A stretch of 64,000 nucleotides of DNA from Gammaproteobacteria bacterium (GTDB taxonomy: Bacteria; Pseudomonadota; Gammaproteobacteria; JABHGC01), in assembly GCA_027077805.1 (NCBI GenBank), contig JALWTS010000004.1, positions 35,552-99,551 of the forward strand, written 5' to 3'. This document shows, one piece after another, positions 28,749-40,651 of the stretch (position 1 is its first letter; each line of letters starts with the position of its first letter). The notes beneath the pieces were generated by a model. That model was not told the DNA's origin. It did no database searches and was given only the letters and a program-made list of their open reading frames with translations. Made by a program: the position numbers and the translations under genes.

Positions 28749-29294
28749 ATGTTAACACCCAAAGATATTCAACAAGTTTACCAGCAAGCCGATTGTTTAT
28801 ATACCCAATCCCAAGTAGAACAAGCCATTGCGACTATGGCCGTCAATATTTGCCAAACTTTCGCTGAATCAAATCCTTTAATTTTAACGGTAATGAATGG
28901 GGGTTTAGTTTTCGCAGGGCAATTATTAACAAAATTAGACTTTCCATTACAATTAGACTATGTTCATTTAACACGTTATCGTGAACAAACGGTAGGTGAA
29001 TCAATTGAATGGTTATACTGTTCTGCTAAAATAAAACAACGAACCGTATTAATTATTGATGATATTTTAGATCAAGGTTTGACTTTAGAAGCGGTGATTA
29101 AAAGATGTCAACAGCAACAAGCAAAAGCCGTTTATTCTGCGGTGTTAGTTGAGAAACAATTGCCACAAACCAAGCCAGTGCAAGCGGATTTTGTTGGTTT
29201 GGTGGTGGAAAATCGCTATGTTTTTGGCTATGGTATGGATTACAAAGGTTATTTGCGGAATGCCAATGGTATTTTTGCCGTGAAAGGACTATAG
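28749..29294 (+). CDS. hpt: hypoxanthine-guanine phosphoribosyltransferase-like
   Basis: 181 residues, type I PRTase. VMNGGLVFAGQLL is the PPi loop region, and VLIIDDILDQGLTL the PRPP-binding motif; VENRYVFGYGMDYKGYLRN is typical for the C-terminal hood of hypoxanthine PRTases. It salvages hypoxanthine/guanine to nucleotides. Nine bases after nagZ and probably co-transcribed with it. Confidence 0.88.
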   Translation: MLTPKDIQQVYQQADCLYTQSQVEQAIATMAVNICQTFAESNPLILTVMNGGLVFAGQLLTKLDFPLQLDYVHLTRYREQTVGESIEWLYCSAKIKQRTVLIIDDILDQGLTLEAVIKRCQQQQAKAVYSAVLVEKQLPQTKPVQADFVGLVVENRYVFGYGMDYKGYLRNANGIFAVKGL

Positions 29295-29332
29295 TTTTAA
29301 ACGAGAGTATAAAAAATAAGGAAAAAAAATCA

Positions 29333-30028
29333 ATGCAATATTTGAACTTAAAATTTGGATGGATAATGGTTTTATTCGCTGTTTCTGGATTAGTACAAGC
29401 AGGTAATTTAACCATAAAAGTTAAGCAAGAAGGCAGTCAAGCCTCCGTATCGGGTGCCTCTGTTTGTCTAGGGACGGCTTCGGACCCTACCCAATTCGGG
29501 GCAAGATTAACCAATGCGTCAGGTGAAGCCAGTTTTGCAGAAGTTCCTGCGGGACGATTACACGTTACGATTTCTAAGGAAGGTTTTCGTTCCCATCGTG
29601 GTGAAGTCACAAAATCTAGAACCGATGATTCTTTGGTATATGTTCCTTTGCGTCAGGGGGTTGGTGGCGCGGTTTGTATTCAGGCAAAAGTGAAATATAC
29701 GGAGTTTTTTGAACGTAAACCACAACAAAATAGTTATTTATTGCAATTGTATTCTATGAAAATTAATGCGGATGCGCCAAGTACGGCAAGATTAACCGTC
29801 AAACTTAACCATCGTACTGATGGTCAGCCGACTCATTATCGTGCCAGTGAAAGCCCTGATTTTAGTGGGGCAGAATGGAAGGACTATCGCAGTGTTCCTT
29901 CATTCCGTTTAAGTCCAGGTAAGGGGATGAAAACCGTTTATTTCCAAGTTAAAAAAGTCATGGGGACGGAAGGTGGACAGATTACTCGTCAATCAGCAGT
30001 AGTAAGTGATAGTATTTTGGTTCGTTAA
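29333..30028 (+). CDS. secreted protein with a carboxypeptidase-regulatory-like (prealbumin-type) domain
   Basis: 231 residues. A signal peptide with cleavage likely after VSGLVQA (about residue 23) is followed by a beta domain LTIKVKQEGSQASVSGASVCLG to PAGRLHVTISKEGF, the pattern of CarboxypepD_reg/PEGA-like domains. The C-terminal 120 residues are beta-rich and not recognised; they contain HRTDGQPTHYRASESPDF, which resembles an Ig-like or fibronectin-like strand pair. Likely periplasmic or cell surface. Followed by a strong intrinsic terminator. Confidence 0.6.
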   Translation: MQYLNLKFGWIMVLFAVSGLVQAGNLTIKVKQEGSQASVSGASVCLGTASDPTQFGARLTNASGEASFAEVPAGRLHVTISKEGFRSHRGEVTKSRTDDSLVYVPLRQGVGGAVCIQAKVKYTEFFERKPQQNSYLLQLYSMKINADAPSTARLTVKLNHRTDGQPTHYRASESPDFSGAEWKDYRSVPSFRLSPGKGMKTVYFQVKKVMGTEGGQITRQSAVVSDSILVR

Positions 30029-30031
30029 TAT

Positions 30032-30076
30032 AAAAACTCCTTGAAAACTGAATGAGAGGGAGTTTTCTTTTTTTTT
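30032..30076 (+). terminator. intrinsic terminator that ends at the crcB start codon
   Basis: AAAACTCC (30033-30040) pairs with GGAGTTTT (30059-30066), an 8-bp stem with an 18-base loop, followed by nine T at 30068-30076. The crcB ATG is the next base (30077). The 3' arm contains the only purine-rich ribosome site (GAGAGGGAG, 30054-30062) for crcB. Confidence 0.8.
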
Positions 30077-30463
30077 ATGTTAAAACAACTTATTGCGATT
30101 GCTTGTGGTGGGGCAGTTGGTGCGGTACTTCGTTACCTTTTGTCCACTGCAAGTTACTCTTTATTCGGACGTGGTTTTCCATATGGCACTTTATTAGTGA
30201 ATTTGTTGGGCTGTTTTTTAATGGGTTGCTTAAGTGTCTTATTGATAGAGAGAGTCTTATTATCTGTAGAGTTGCGTGCGGCAATACTCATTGGTGTATT
30301 AGGATCGTTAACAACATTTTCAACATTTTCCTTAGAAACTTTAACCTTATATCATCAAGGTCAATATATTAAAGTTTTTCTTAATATTGGACTCAGTATT
30401 TTGCTATGCTTAATGGCAACGCATTTAGGCATGGTATTGGCAAGGCGAGTGGGAATATCATAA
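30077..30463 (+). CDS. crcB: CrcB/Fluc fluoride channel
   Basis: 128 residues with four hydrophobic helices. GGAVGAVLRYLLS, PYGTLLVNLLGCFLMG (conserved Asn in the pore region) and GVLGSLTTFSTFSLE (the Phe box / Na+ site) are family hallmarks. It forms dual-topology dimers that expel fluoride. No fluoride riboswitch consensus is seen in the 48-base gap upstream. The stop codon overlaps the next ATG (TAATG), as is usual for the crcB-DUF190 pair. Confidence 0.95.
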   Translation: MLKQLIAIACGGAVGAVLRYLLSTASYSLFGRGFPYGTLLVNLLGCFLMGCLSVLLIERVLLSVELRAAILIGVLGSLTTFSTFSLETLTLYHQGQYIKVFLNIGLSILLCLMATHLGMVLARRVGIS

Positions 30464-30765
30464 TGATTGTAACAATGGTGAGAATTTATTTGACCGAAGG
30501 TGAACATCATTTGCAACGATTAATGCAGGAATTACCGCATAATGTTCGTGGGGCAACTGTGTTTCGAGGTGTTTCTGGTTTTGGGCATTCGGGTAAAATT
30601 CACTCTGAACAGTGGTTAGATTTATCATTTGATTTACCATTAGTGGTTGAGTTTTTTGATACACCCGAACAAGTTGCGCAAGTCTTAGTTGAACTAAGAA
30701 AATGGTTGGAATATGATCATATTGTGACTTGGGATGCCGTGATTACCGCTATCGATTCAGAATAA
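30463..30765 (+). CDS. DUF190 family protein
   Basis: 100 residues from ATG 30463; ATG 30475 (MVRIYLTEGEHH) is the alternative. RIYLTEGEHHLQRL, RGATVFRGVSGFGHSG and PLVVEFFDTPEQV are DUF190 signatures, a small ferredoxin-like fold related to PII-type regulators. It is often encoded beside crcB and may act in fluoride tolerance. Start is fused to the crcB stop. Confidence 0.88.
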   Translation: MIVTMVRIYLTEGEHHLQRLMQELPHNVRGATVFRGVSGFGHSGKIHSEQWLDLSFDLPLVVEFFDTPEQVAQVLVELRKWLEYDHIVTWDAVITAIDSE

Positions 30766-32064
<1,299 letters not shown>

Positions 32065-32083
32065 AAGCCGTGTATCAATCAAA

Positions 32084-32113
32084 AAAAAGCAGATACCTTG
32101 GTATCTGCTTTTT
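32084..32113. terminator. bidirectional intrinsic terminator between serS and the BI-1 gene
   Basis: AAAAAGCAGATACC (32084-32097) and GGTATCTGCTTTTT (32100-32113) form a perfect stem with A-rich and T-rich flanks, so it works for both convergent genes. Confidence 0.9.
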
Positions 32114-32133
32114 AGTTTCAAGAAGTTTCGGTT

Positions 32134-32808
32134 TTAATCCTCACCCATCAATGCCCCTAGTAAATGCAATAGGCTAGTCAATAGGTTATAAATTGAAACA
32201 TATAAGGTAATGGTTGCCATAATATAATTGGTTTCACCACCATGTATCATTTCACTTGTCTGATACAAAATCAATCCAGACATTAGCAATACAAACATCG
32301 TCGATACCGCAAGTGCCAGTCCAGGTAAACTAAAAAATACTGCCACTAAACTTGCGACAAATCCTACTAAAATACCAATCATCAAGAAGGCACCCATAAA
32401 GCGAAAATCTTTACGAGTCGTTAAAGCATAACCCGATAGTCCCAAAAAGATAACACCTGTCGCACCCATGGCCGTCATGACGACTTGATTACCATTAGGC
32501 AAGCTAAGGTAGTAGTGAATAATAGGGCCTAAGGTATATCCCATAAAACCTGTTAAAGCAAAAATGGATAACAACCCCCAAGCACTATTTCTAAGTGAGG
32601 TGGTTAAAAATAATAATCCAAAATATACCGCAAGGGTAATAAATGGATTGATAAAGGGTGCATTCGTGACCATAGCAATCCCAGCGGTAAAACCACTAAA
32701 TAATAGGGTCATTGATAACAAAATATAGGTATTACGAATGAGTTTATTGGTGGCTAGCACCGAAGGTGAGGCTTGTGCTTGCACCGTTGCTTTTTCATAA
32801 AGTTCCAT
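32134..32808 (-). CDS. Bax inhibitor-1 / YccA family membrane protein
   Basis: 224 residues with seven hydrophobic helices after a polar N-terminus. LLSMTLLFSGFTAG and the last region TLYVSIYNLLTSLLHLLG are UPF0005/BI-1 signatures; YccA in E. coli inhibits FtsH, others act as pH-gated Ca2+ leak channels. AGGAGA precedes the ATG. Stands alone. Confidence 0.9.
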   Translation of the reverse strand: MELYEKATVQAQASPSVLATNKLIRNTYILLSMTLLFSGFTAGIAMVTNAPFINPFITLAVYFGLLFLTTSLRNSAWGLLSIFALTGFMGYTLGPIIHYYLSLPNGNQVVMTAMGATGVIFLGLSGYALTTRKDFRFMGAFLMIGILVGFVASLVAVFFSLPGLALAVSTMFVLLMSGLILYQTSEMIHGGETNYIMATITLYVSIYNLLTSLLHLLGALMGED

Positions 32809-32893
32809 TGAATGTCTCCTGTTGTTAATTGGTTGTCCTATATGACAATGATTTATGCCACTAGTTCAGAGCATAACAAGACTAAGAAAAAGT

Positions 32894-34267
32894 TCAAGCA
32901 TTATTCAACATTTGACCGAGCTCTGCTTCAAAGAAAAATTCTTTAGTTCCTTCAAAATCAGGCACTTGTAAATCATTTAACCAGTAAGCTGTCGGGTGAT
33001 ATTTGGCAAAAAAGGGTTGGGTTACCCATTCGGGATTGCGTGCTTGGATAAAGCGTAATACAAAGACTTTTTCCCCTGCAATATCTCGTATGCCTTGGAT
33101 TTCAATTTTACCTGGTAAGGCACTCATAGAAGGGCCACGAGCAGTACGAGCTAACCCTGATACTTGGGTAATCGCTGTTTGGTAAATCGTTAATGCTTCT
33201 GCTAAGGGTAATTCAAAATAACTTTTTGCTCCAGTATCTCGTTCAACAAACATATAATAAGGCACAATGCCTAATTTAACTTGATCATTCCATAAGGTTT
33301 TCCATACCATTGGATCATCGTTAATATGACGAATTAATGGGGATTGACTGCGAATAATTGCCCCTGTATTTTGAATCCGTTTAATGGCAATTTTAGCCAT
33401 ATCCGTTTGCATTTCATTCGGATGATTAAAATGAGCCATTAATGCGAAATGTTTCCCTGCTTTGACTAATTTCTCAAATAAATGTAATAACTCATCTGCA
33501 TCATTATCCGTGACAAAACGCTGTGGCCAAAATGACAAGGCTTTGGTACCGATTCTAATGGTTTGAATATGTGAAAATTCTTTTGATAATAATGCTTCTA
33601 AATAATTGACTAAATGCTTGGTTTTCATAACCATTGGATCGCCACCCGTGATTAACAAATCACTGATTTCCTTATGTTCAATTAAATACTGATGCAATAA
33701 ATCATCTTCTTTGGTCGCAAAACGTAGTTCTTTATCACCGACAAATTGTGCCCAACGAAAGCAAAAACTGCAATAAGAATGACAAGTTTGTCCTTGGCTG
33801 GGAAAAAATAATACGGTTTCTCGGTATTTATGTTGTAAGCCAGGAATCGGTTCATTATTTAACTTAGGAACATTTAATTGTTTTTGTCCTGAGGGGTGGG
33901 CATTCAGTTGGGAGCGAATTTGCCATGCTAAAGTCTGAATTTCTTTGTTCGAGGCTTGTTTTTTCAGTAAATCAGCCATTTGGTTAAAACTTTCTGTACT
34001 AATCATTCCTGCTTGAGGAAAGGTTAGTTGGAAAATTGGATCATTAGGGACATTTGACCAATCAATTAATTCATCGATCACATATTGATTGACACGAAAA
34101 GGCAAGACATTGGCAACGACACGCATGGCAAATCGTTGCTCTTGGCTTAAGGATTGCAGGGCAGTAATTTTATCTAATTGTTTCTCAGTATAAACTTGAA
34201 AGCGTTGCGTTTGTGTTGGATCAACTTCAGGTATATCTGAACGTAGCAATACGGCAGGATTATTCAT
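32894..34267 (-). CDS. KamA-type radical SAM protein (lysine 2,3-aminomutase-like)
   Basis: 457 residues. The radical SAM cluster motif CxxxCxxC is C162-C166-C169 in CHSYCSFCFRW. LLITGGDPMVMK follows as the GGE-like SAM-binding loop. The PLP-lysine region reads PSMSALPGKIEIQG near the C-terminus. The N-terminal 140 residues are longer than in EpmB (about 340 residues), and no efp or epmA is near, so this is the longer KamA paralogue group whose substrate is not settled. AAGGAAGGGAG precedes the ATG. Confidence 0.82.
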   Translation of the reverse strand: MNNPAVLLRSDIPEVDPTQTQRFQVYTEKQLDKITALQSLSQEQRFAMRVVANVLPFRVNQYVIDELIDWSNVPNDPIFQLTFPQAGMISTESFNQMADLLKKQASNKEIQTLAWQIRSQLNAHPSGQKQLNVPKLNNEPIPGLQHKYRETVLFFPSQGQTCHSYCSFCFRWAQFVGDKELRFATKEDDLLHQYLIEHKEISDLLITGGDPMVMKTKHLVNYLEALLSKEFSHIQTIRIGTKALSFWPQRFVTDNDADELLHLFEKLVKAGKHFALMAHFNHPNEMQTDMAKIAIKRIQNTGAIIRSQSPLIRHINDDPMVWKTLWNDQVKLGIVPYYMFVERDTGAKSYFELPLAEALTIYQTAITQVSGLARTARGPSMSALPGKIEIQGIRDIAGEKVFVLRFIQARNPEWVTQPFFAKYHPTAYWLNDLQVPDFEGTKEFFFEAELGQMLNNA

Positions 34268-34349
34268 TATTTACTCCCTTCCTTAAATTAACATAAAAAA
34301 CTCTAGATGTTATCCAGATGATGTTTTCAGGTCAACAAATTTTTTATAC

Positions 34350-34378
34350 TTGTCTAATAATAGTTATTATTATAGAAT
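34350..34378 (+). promoter_or_regulatory. promoter of tRNA-Ser
   Basis: TTGTCT at 34350-34355, a 17-base spacer, TAGAAT at 34373-34378. The expected transcript start (about 34385) is ten bases before the mature tRNA 5' end. The gap 34268-34646 holds this promoter and the tRNA; I see nothing else in the 162 bases after the tRNA. Confidence 0.6.
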
Positions 34379-34394
34379 AACTGTCTCAAATTTC

Positions 34395-34484
34395 GGAGAG
34401 GTGGCTGAGTGGTCGAAAGCGGCGGTCTTGAAAACCGTTGAGGGTGTGAGCCCTCCCAGGGTTCGAATCCCTGCTTCTCCGCCA
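34395..34484 (+). tRNA. tRNA-Ser (anticodon UGA)
   Basis: A 90-nt class II tRNA including encoded CCA. Acceptor stem GGAGAGG pairs with CTTCTCC (one G-U); anticodon loop CTTGAAA gives TGA (UGA); a long variable arm (GAGGGTGTGAGCCCTC) identifies serine; the T loop is GGGTTCGAATCCC. Reads UCN codons. Confidence 0.97.
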
Positions 34485-34646
34485 GATTGTTGTTTCTATA
34501 CCATTCGATAATATTCTAATCGTGCGGGGGTCGCTTGTGCCGTTGATGAAACCTTGAAAACAAACTGTGATGATGATCAAGCTGTTCAATCCTCTTAATG
34601 TCAACTAAACTTATAGCAATTATTAGTAATAAAAAGCGACAATTCA

Positions 34647-35285
34647 ATGATCCAAATGATTCTAGTGGATGATCATGCCATTGTGCGATCAGGGTTACAA
34701 CAGATTTTACAACAATTTCCACAAGTCAATGTCATCGCTGAAGCGGAATCCGGTGAACAGGCTGTGAGTTTGTGTCGTCAGTTGCAGCCGGATATTGTAT
34801 TAATGGATGTGCATATGCCGAAAGGTATGGGGGGGATTGAGGCGAGTCGGCGTTTATTGCAAGATTGTCCTGAATTAAAAATTATTATTTTAACCATGCA
34901 AACCGCTAAAGCATTGGCACAACAATTGATTAAAATTGGGGTGCAAGGGTATTTAACTAAAGATAGCTCACCTGACGAACTGTCTCATGCCATCCAGCAG
35001 GTATTTCGTGGTGGCCGTTATTTAAGTGCGGATGTTAGTAAAGAACTCGCATGGTCATTTTCACAAACGGAATCCGTCTCTTTTGAAGATTTATCCCAAC
35101 GAGAGTTACAAGTCGCTTGGATGATTATTCATGGTCAAAGCAATCAAGAAATTGGTGATATTTTGGCCTTAAGCCCTAAAACCATTAGCACCTACCGCCG
35201 TCGGATTTTTGAAAAACTTGGGGTGAAAAACGATGTAGAATTATTAAAACTGGCACTCCAAGCAGAAATCGGTTTTCATCTGTAA
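34647..35285 (+). CDS. LuxR/NarL-family response regulator
   Basis: 212 residues. Receiver domain with the acidic pair in ILVDDHAIVRSG, the phosphoacceptor Asp in IVLMDVHMPKGMGG and the Lys in YLTKDSSPDEL; C-terminal GerE/LuxR helix-turn-helix with LSQRELQVAWMIIHGQSNQEIGD split over two motifs and KTISTYRRRIFEKLGV. The layout is that of UvrY/GacA, which activate small regulatory RNAs with BarA/GacS, but uvrC is not next to it and no kinase is adjacent, so I give no symbol. Confidence 0.88.
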   Translation: MIQMILVDDHAIVRSGLQQILQQFPQVNVIAEAESGEQAVSLCRQLQPDIVLMDVHMPKGMGGIEASRRLLQDCPELKIIILTMQTAKALAQQLIKIGVQGYLTKDSSPDELSHAIQQVFRGGRYLSADVSKELAWSFSQTESVSFEDLSQRELQVAWMIIHGQSNQEIGDILALSPKTISTYRRRIFEKLGVKNDVELLKLALQAEIGFHL

Positions 35286-35408
35286 TGTCAACGAGAGATT
35301 TAAGTAAACTTCCTGAAAAAACGGTGGTATATCTATTTTTAAATTCGGTTTAAAAAGTGTTGCATCATGTTATATATGCGGAGATTTTATCATGATATTA
35401 AAATAATG

Positions 35409-35681
35409 TTACCGTCTAAGTAGGTCTCCCATAGAATAAGGTTGTTGTAGCTGTTGGTGTTGTAAGCGTTTTAATTCTTGTTGCCAACTTTGTTGTTGTA
35501 AACTTGGAGGAATCATGTATTGACAAGGTTGGGAGAATGGTTTATTGCTTGGTTCAGTCGTATCGGGGTTTGTCTTGGAATCCGTCCATAAAATTTGTTC
35601 ACCCTCCCTTACTTCGCCACTCAATACGGTAGCACTGACAACGAAACCCATCCATAATAGGATGATTTTAGGATTAATCAT
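35409..35681 (-). CDS. small exported protein of unknown function
   Basis: 90 residues from ATG 35681, which overlaps the stop of the next gene upstream (ATGATTAA). An N-terminal signal peptide (PKIILLWMGFVVSATVLS) is followed by a hydrophilic chain rich in Gln, with one Cys (SQPCQYMIPP). I recognise no domain. The overlap with the 73-residue gene suggests co-translation. Confidence 0.55.
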   Translation of the reverse strand: MINPKIILLWMGFVVSATVLSGEVREGEQILWTDSKTNPDTTEPSNKPFSQPCQYMIPPSLQQQSWQQELKRLQHQQLQQPYSMGDLLRR

Positions 35682-35895
35682 CTTCACGTTTCACTTGTGG
35701 TTCTCTTGGGGTTAAAATCAATTCTTCGGCTTCCGTTTGATCTTTGGCAAAGGTAATTTTTACGGTATAATCTTCGGTTTCCGCTTGTTGTTGACGCATT
35801 TCTCGTGCTTTGAGTTTGGCATCTTTAAATTTCTCATGTACTTCTACGAATACGGGAAGTTTAGGTGGCATAATTTTATGAATAAAATAGGGCAT
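35674..35895 (-). CDS. small conserved hypothetical protein
   Basis: 73 residues from ATG 35895: AAGGA stands 8 bases before it, while an in-frame ATG at 35901 would be only 2 bases from AAGGA. MPYFIHKIMPPK at the start, KFKDAKLKAREMR in the middle and VKITFAKDQTEAEELI with a PQVKREDD end resemble, from memory, a small family in sulfur-oxidising and nitrifying proteobacteria. No function known. Divergent from pyrG. Confidence 0.65.
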   Translation of the reverse strand: MPYFIHKIMPPKLPVFVEVHEKFKDAKLKAREMRQQQAETEDYTVKITFAKDQTEAEELILTPREPQVKREDD

Positions 35896-35987
35896 GGTCA
35901 TCGTCCTTAATTTTTGGGTTTTGCATTCACAACTTGTCGGATTTATTTTATCATAATGCCCTTGTTGAAAAATACCACAAGATTTGA

Positions 35988-38506
<2,519 letters not shown>

Positions 38507-38508
38507 GC

Positions 38509-39948
38509 TTAGTTTGAATCAGGTGAATTGGGAAAATTAATGGTAATTTTCACCCCTTGTTTTGGGGCGGAACTCAAATCAATCGTTGCTTGATGGCGTT
38601 CAACAATACGTTGTACTATGGATAAACCTAAGCCTGTTCCAGAATGATTATTGTCATCGGCACGATAAAATCTTTCAAAAATATGTTGTTGTTGTTCTGG
38701 TGTGAGACCTATGCCATTATCTTCAACGATTAATGTGCTGACATGGCTATGGCGATTGTTTAAGCACTGAATATTAATCCGCCCTTTTGGGGGTAAATAA
38801 CGAATGGCATTATCAAGCAAATTTCGTAACAAAATTTCAATTTGAGTGGCATCTGCCCATAACGGAACCTCTTTGGCAATCGTTGTTGTGATATGAATTT
38901 GTTTGGTTTCTATGGCTTGACTCAATTGATTTAAGAGTTGTTGTATGAGTGGCTGGATTGAAATTTGACGAAAGCCTGTTTGGTTTTGATTATCGGGATC
39001 CAATCGGGCTAAGGTCAACAGTTGTTCAACTAAATAACTACTACGATCAATGCCTTGGATAATTTTGAGTAAGGCTTGTTGTTGAATCTCTGGTTTGCGA
39101 CTGTTGAGTGCGACTTGTGCTTGAATTTTGATGCCCGCTAATGGTGTGCGTAATTCATGGGAGGCGTTTGCTGTAAATTGATGTTCTCGTTCAAAACTTT
39201 TTGCTAATCGACAAAATAAATCATTGAGTTCTAATATCAACGGCAAGATTTCACAGGGGGCTTGTTTCGCAACAATCGGTTCGAGTGAGTGTGATTGGCG
39301 GTTAGCAACTTGTTGTACGATTTGGGTGAGTGGCGTCAATGTTGTGCTTAATGTTAAGCGAATTAATCCTGCCATTAAAGGCAAACCAAGCATTAATGGC
39401 AGTAGAATTTTAAAGGCAATGGTATCCGAAATGGTTGTGCGAGTTCGTTTCAGTTCAGCGACTTGAATAATAATTTGGGTGTGAGCATTAAGTTTTTTGT
39501 CCGTTAATGAGTAAACTCGCCATTCTTTTTGATGAAACCTAACATCACTAAAACCATCGAGTTTATCCGTCAATGCTTTTGTGGGTGCTTCTGCGGATTT
39601 TAATAACACTTGACCATTGATTTGAATTTGAAATGCCACTTTTTTTTCATGTTTATAAGAAATAAGATGCATTATGAGTTCTTGTTTGGCTTTGGTACGA
39701 ATTTTTTTTACATCAGATTTGCTCAGTTCTTCGTAAAGTTCATGTTGAACTAGGTAATATAAGGTTTGAGTAAATTGTGCTAAATGGGCATCAAATAAGT
39801 ATTTGGTTTGTTGGCGAACCGTAATATAACTGCTAATTGCCATTAACAACCATAACAATAAGGTAATGCCTAGTAGTAAACTAAGCAAGGTTTTATATAA
39901 ACAAAATTCGGGTTTAAATAATCGTGTTTTTAATAAATAATGTAGCAA
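38509..39948 (-). CDS. QseC-like sensor histidine kinase
   Basis: 479 residues. Two membrane helices (about 20-45 and 180-200) enclose a periplasmic domain of about 130 residues (YLFDAHLAQFTQTLYYLVQHEL). HAMP-like linker, H box ASHELRTPLAGIKIQAQVAL, N box LLRNLLDNAIRYLP, G boxes VEDNGIGL and GTGLGLSIV. The N-terminal input domain resembles the QseC/TctE 2CSK_N type. It pairs with the regulator 27 bases upstream and is the last gene of the seven-gene operon that starts at 44899. Confidence 0.88.
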   Translation of the reverse strand: MLHYLLKTRLFKPEFCLYKTLLSLLLGITLLLWLLMAISSYITVRQQTKYLFDAHLAQFTQTLYYLVQHELYEELSKSDVKKIRTKAKQELIMHLISYKHEKKVAFQIQINGQVLLKSAEAPTKALTDKLDGFSDVRFHQKEWRVYSLTDKKLNAHTQIIIQVAELKRTRTTISDTIAFKILLPLMLGLPLMAGLIRLTLSTTLTPLTQIVQQVANRQSHSLEPIVAKQAPCEILPLILELNDLFCRLAKSFEREHQFTANASHELRTPLAGIKIQAQVALNSRKPEIQQQALLKIIQGIDRSSYLVEQLLTLARLDPDNQNQTGFRQISIQPLIQQLLNQLSQAIETKQIHITTTIAKEVPLWADATQIEILLRNLLDNAIRYLPPKGRINIQCLNNRHSHVSTLIVEDNGIGLTPEQQQHIFERFYRADDNNHSGTGLGLSIVQRIVERHQATIDLSSAPKQGVKITINFPNSPDSN

Positions 39949-39975
39949 TATTAATTATCTTTTATTAATTATTTT

Positions 39976-40641
39976 TTATTGAGTTTTTTTGTGAATGACA
40001 TAACCCATGCCACGAATATTGCGAATCAATTGATTGCCAAGTTTTTTACGCAGTTGATGAATATAAACTTCAATGGCATTGCTTTCAATTTCTTCATTCC
40101 AAGCATAGAGCTTTTCTTCTAATTGGGTACGAGAAAAAATTTTATCTTGGTGTTGTAACAAAATATGCAGTAGATCAAACGCTCGCCTGGGTAAATTAAT
40201 CATTTGCTTTTGTTTGAATACTTGGTGTGAGGCAGGATTGAGTTGAATATCGCCATATTCCAGCATCGGTTGTGATTGACCGCTATGGCGACGTTGTAAC
40301 GCGCGTAATCTCGCATATAATTCTGCTAAATCAAAAGGTTTAATTAAATAATCATCGGCACCCTGATCCAAGCCCTTAACTCTATCATCAACACTATCCC
40401 TAGCGGTTAAAATCAAGACAGGGGTGGTATTTTGACGTTGGCGTAATCGCTTTAAAACTTCCAGTCCTGATAATTTCGGTAAGCCTAAATCCAAAACAAT
40501 CATATCATAGGGTTCGGTTTGCAAGGCTTGGTCGGCTTGTTGACCCTCTCGAAACCAATCGACGGCATAGTGTTCTTGGGACAAGGCGACTTCAATCCCT
40601 TGTCCCAAAATGTCATCGTCTTCTGCTAACAATAAACGCAT
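39976..40641 (-). CDS. OmpR/PhoB-family response regulator (QseB-like)
   Basis: 221 residues. Receiver: MRLLLAEDDDILGQGIE (acidic pocket), phosphoacceptor in DMIVLDLGLPKLSG, and DYLIKPFDLAELYARL; winged helix with NLPRRAFDLLHILL and the recognition part SNAIEVYIHQLRKKLG ending IRGMGYVI. Matches QseB/PmrA-type regulators. It lies 10 bases after the TPR gene in the operon, so the system probably controls its own cluster. Confidence 0.9.
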   Translation of the reverse strand: MRLLLAEDDDILGQGIEVALSQEHYAVDWFREGQQADQALQTEPYDMIVLDLGLPKLSGLEVLKRLRQRQNTTPVLILTARDSVDDRVKGLDQGADDYLIKPFDLAELYARLRALQRRHSGQSQPMLEYGDIQLNPASHQVFKQKQMINLPRRAFDLLHILLQHQDKIFSRTQLEEKLYAWNEEIESNAIEVYIHQLRKKLGNQLIRNIRGMGYVIHKKTQ

Positions 40642-40651
40642 GTGTGTTGCA

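Noticed and set aside
30029..30076. Fluoride riboswitch before crcB
   Set aside because: The 48-base gap is filled by a terminator hairpin; the conserved pseudoknot sequence elements are not there.
34386..34604. Minus-strand open frame of 72 codons ending with RSRDSNPGRAHTLNG
   Set aside because: It is the reverse of the tRNA-Ser gene; this peptide is a well-known false translation of tRNA.
34647..35285. Naming the response regulator uvrY or gacA
   Set aside because: The domain layout fits, but uvrC and a partner kinase are not adjacent, and NarL-type regulators share the same motifs.
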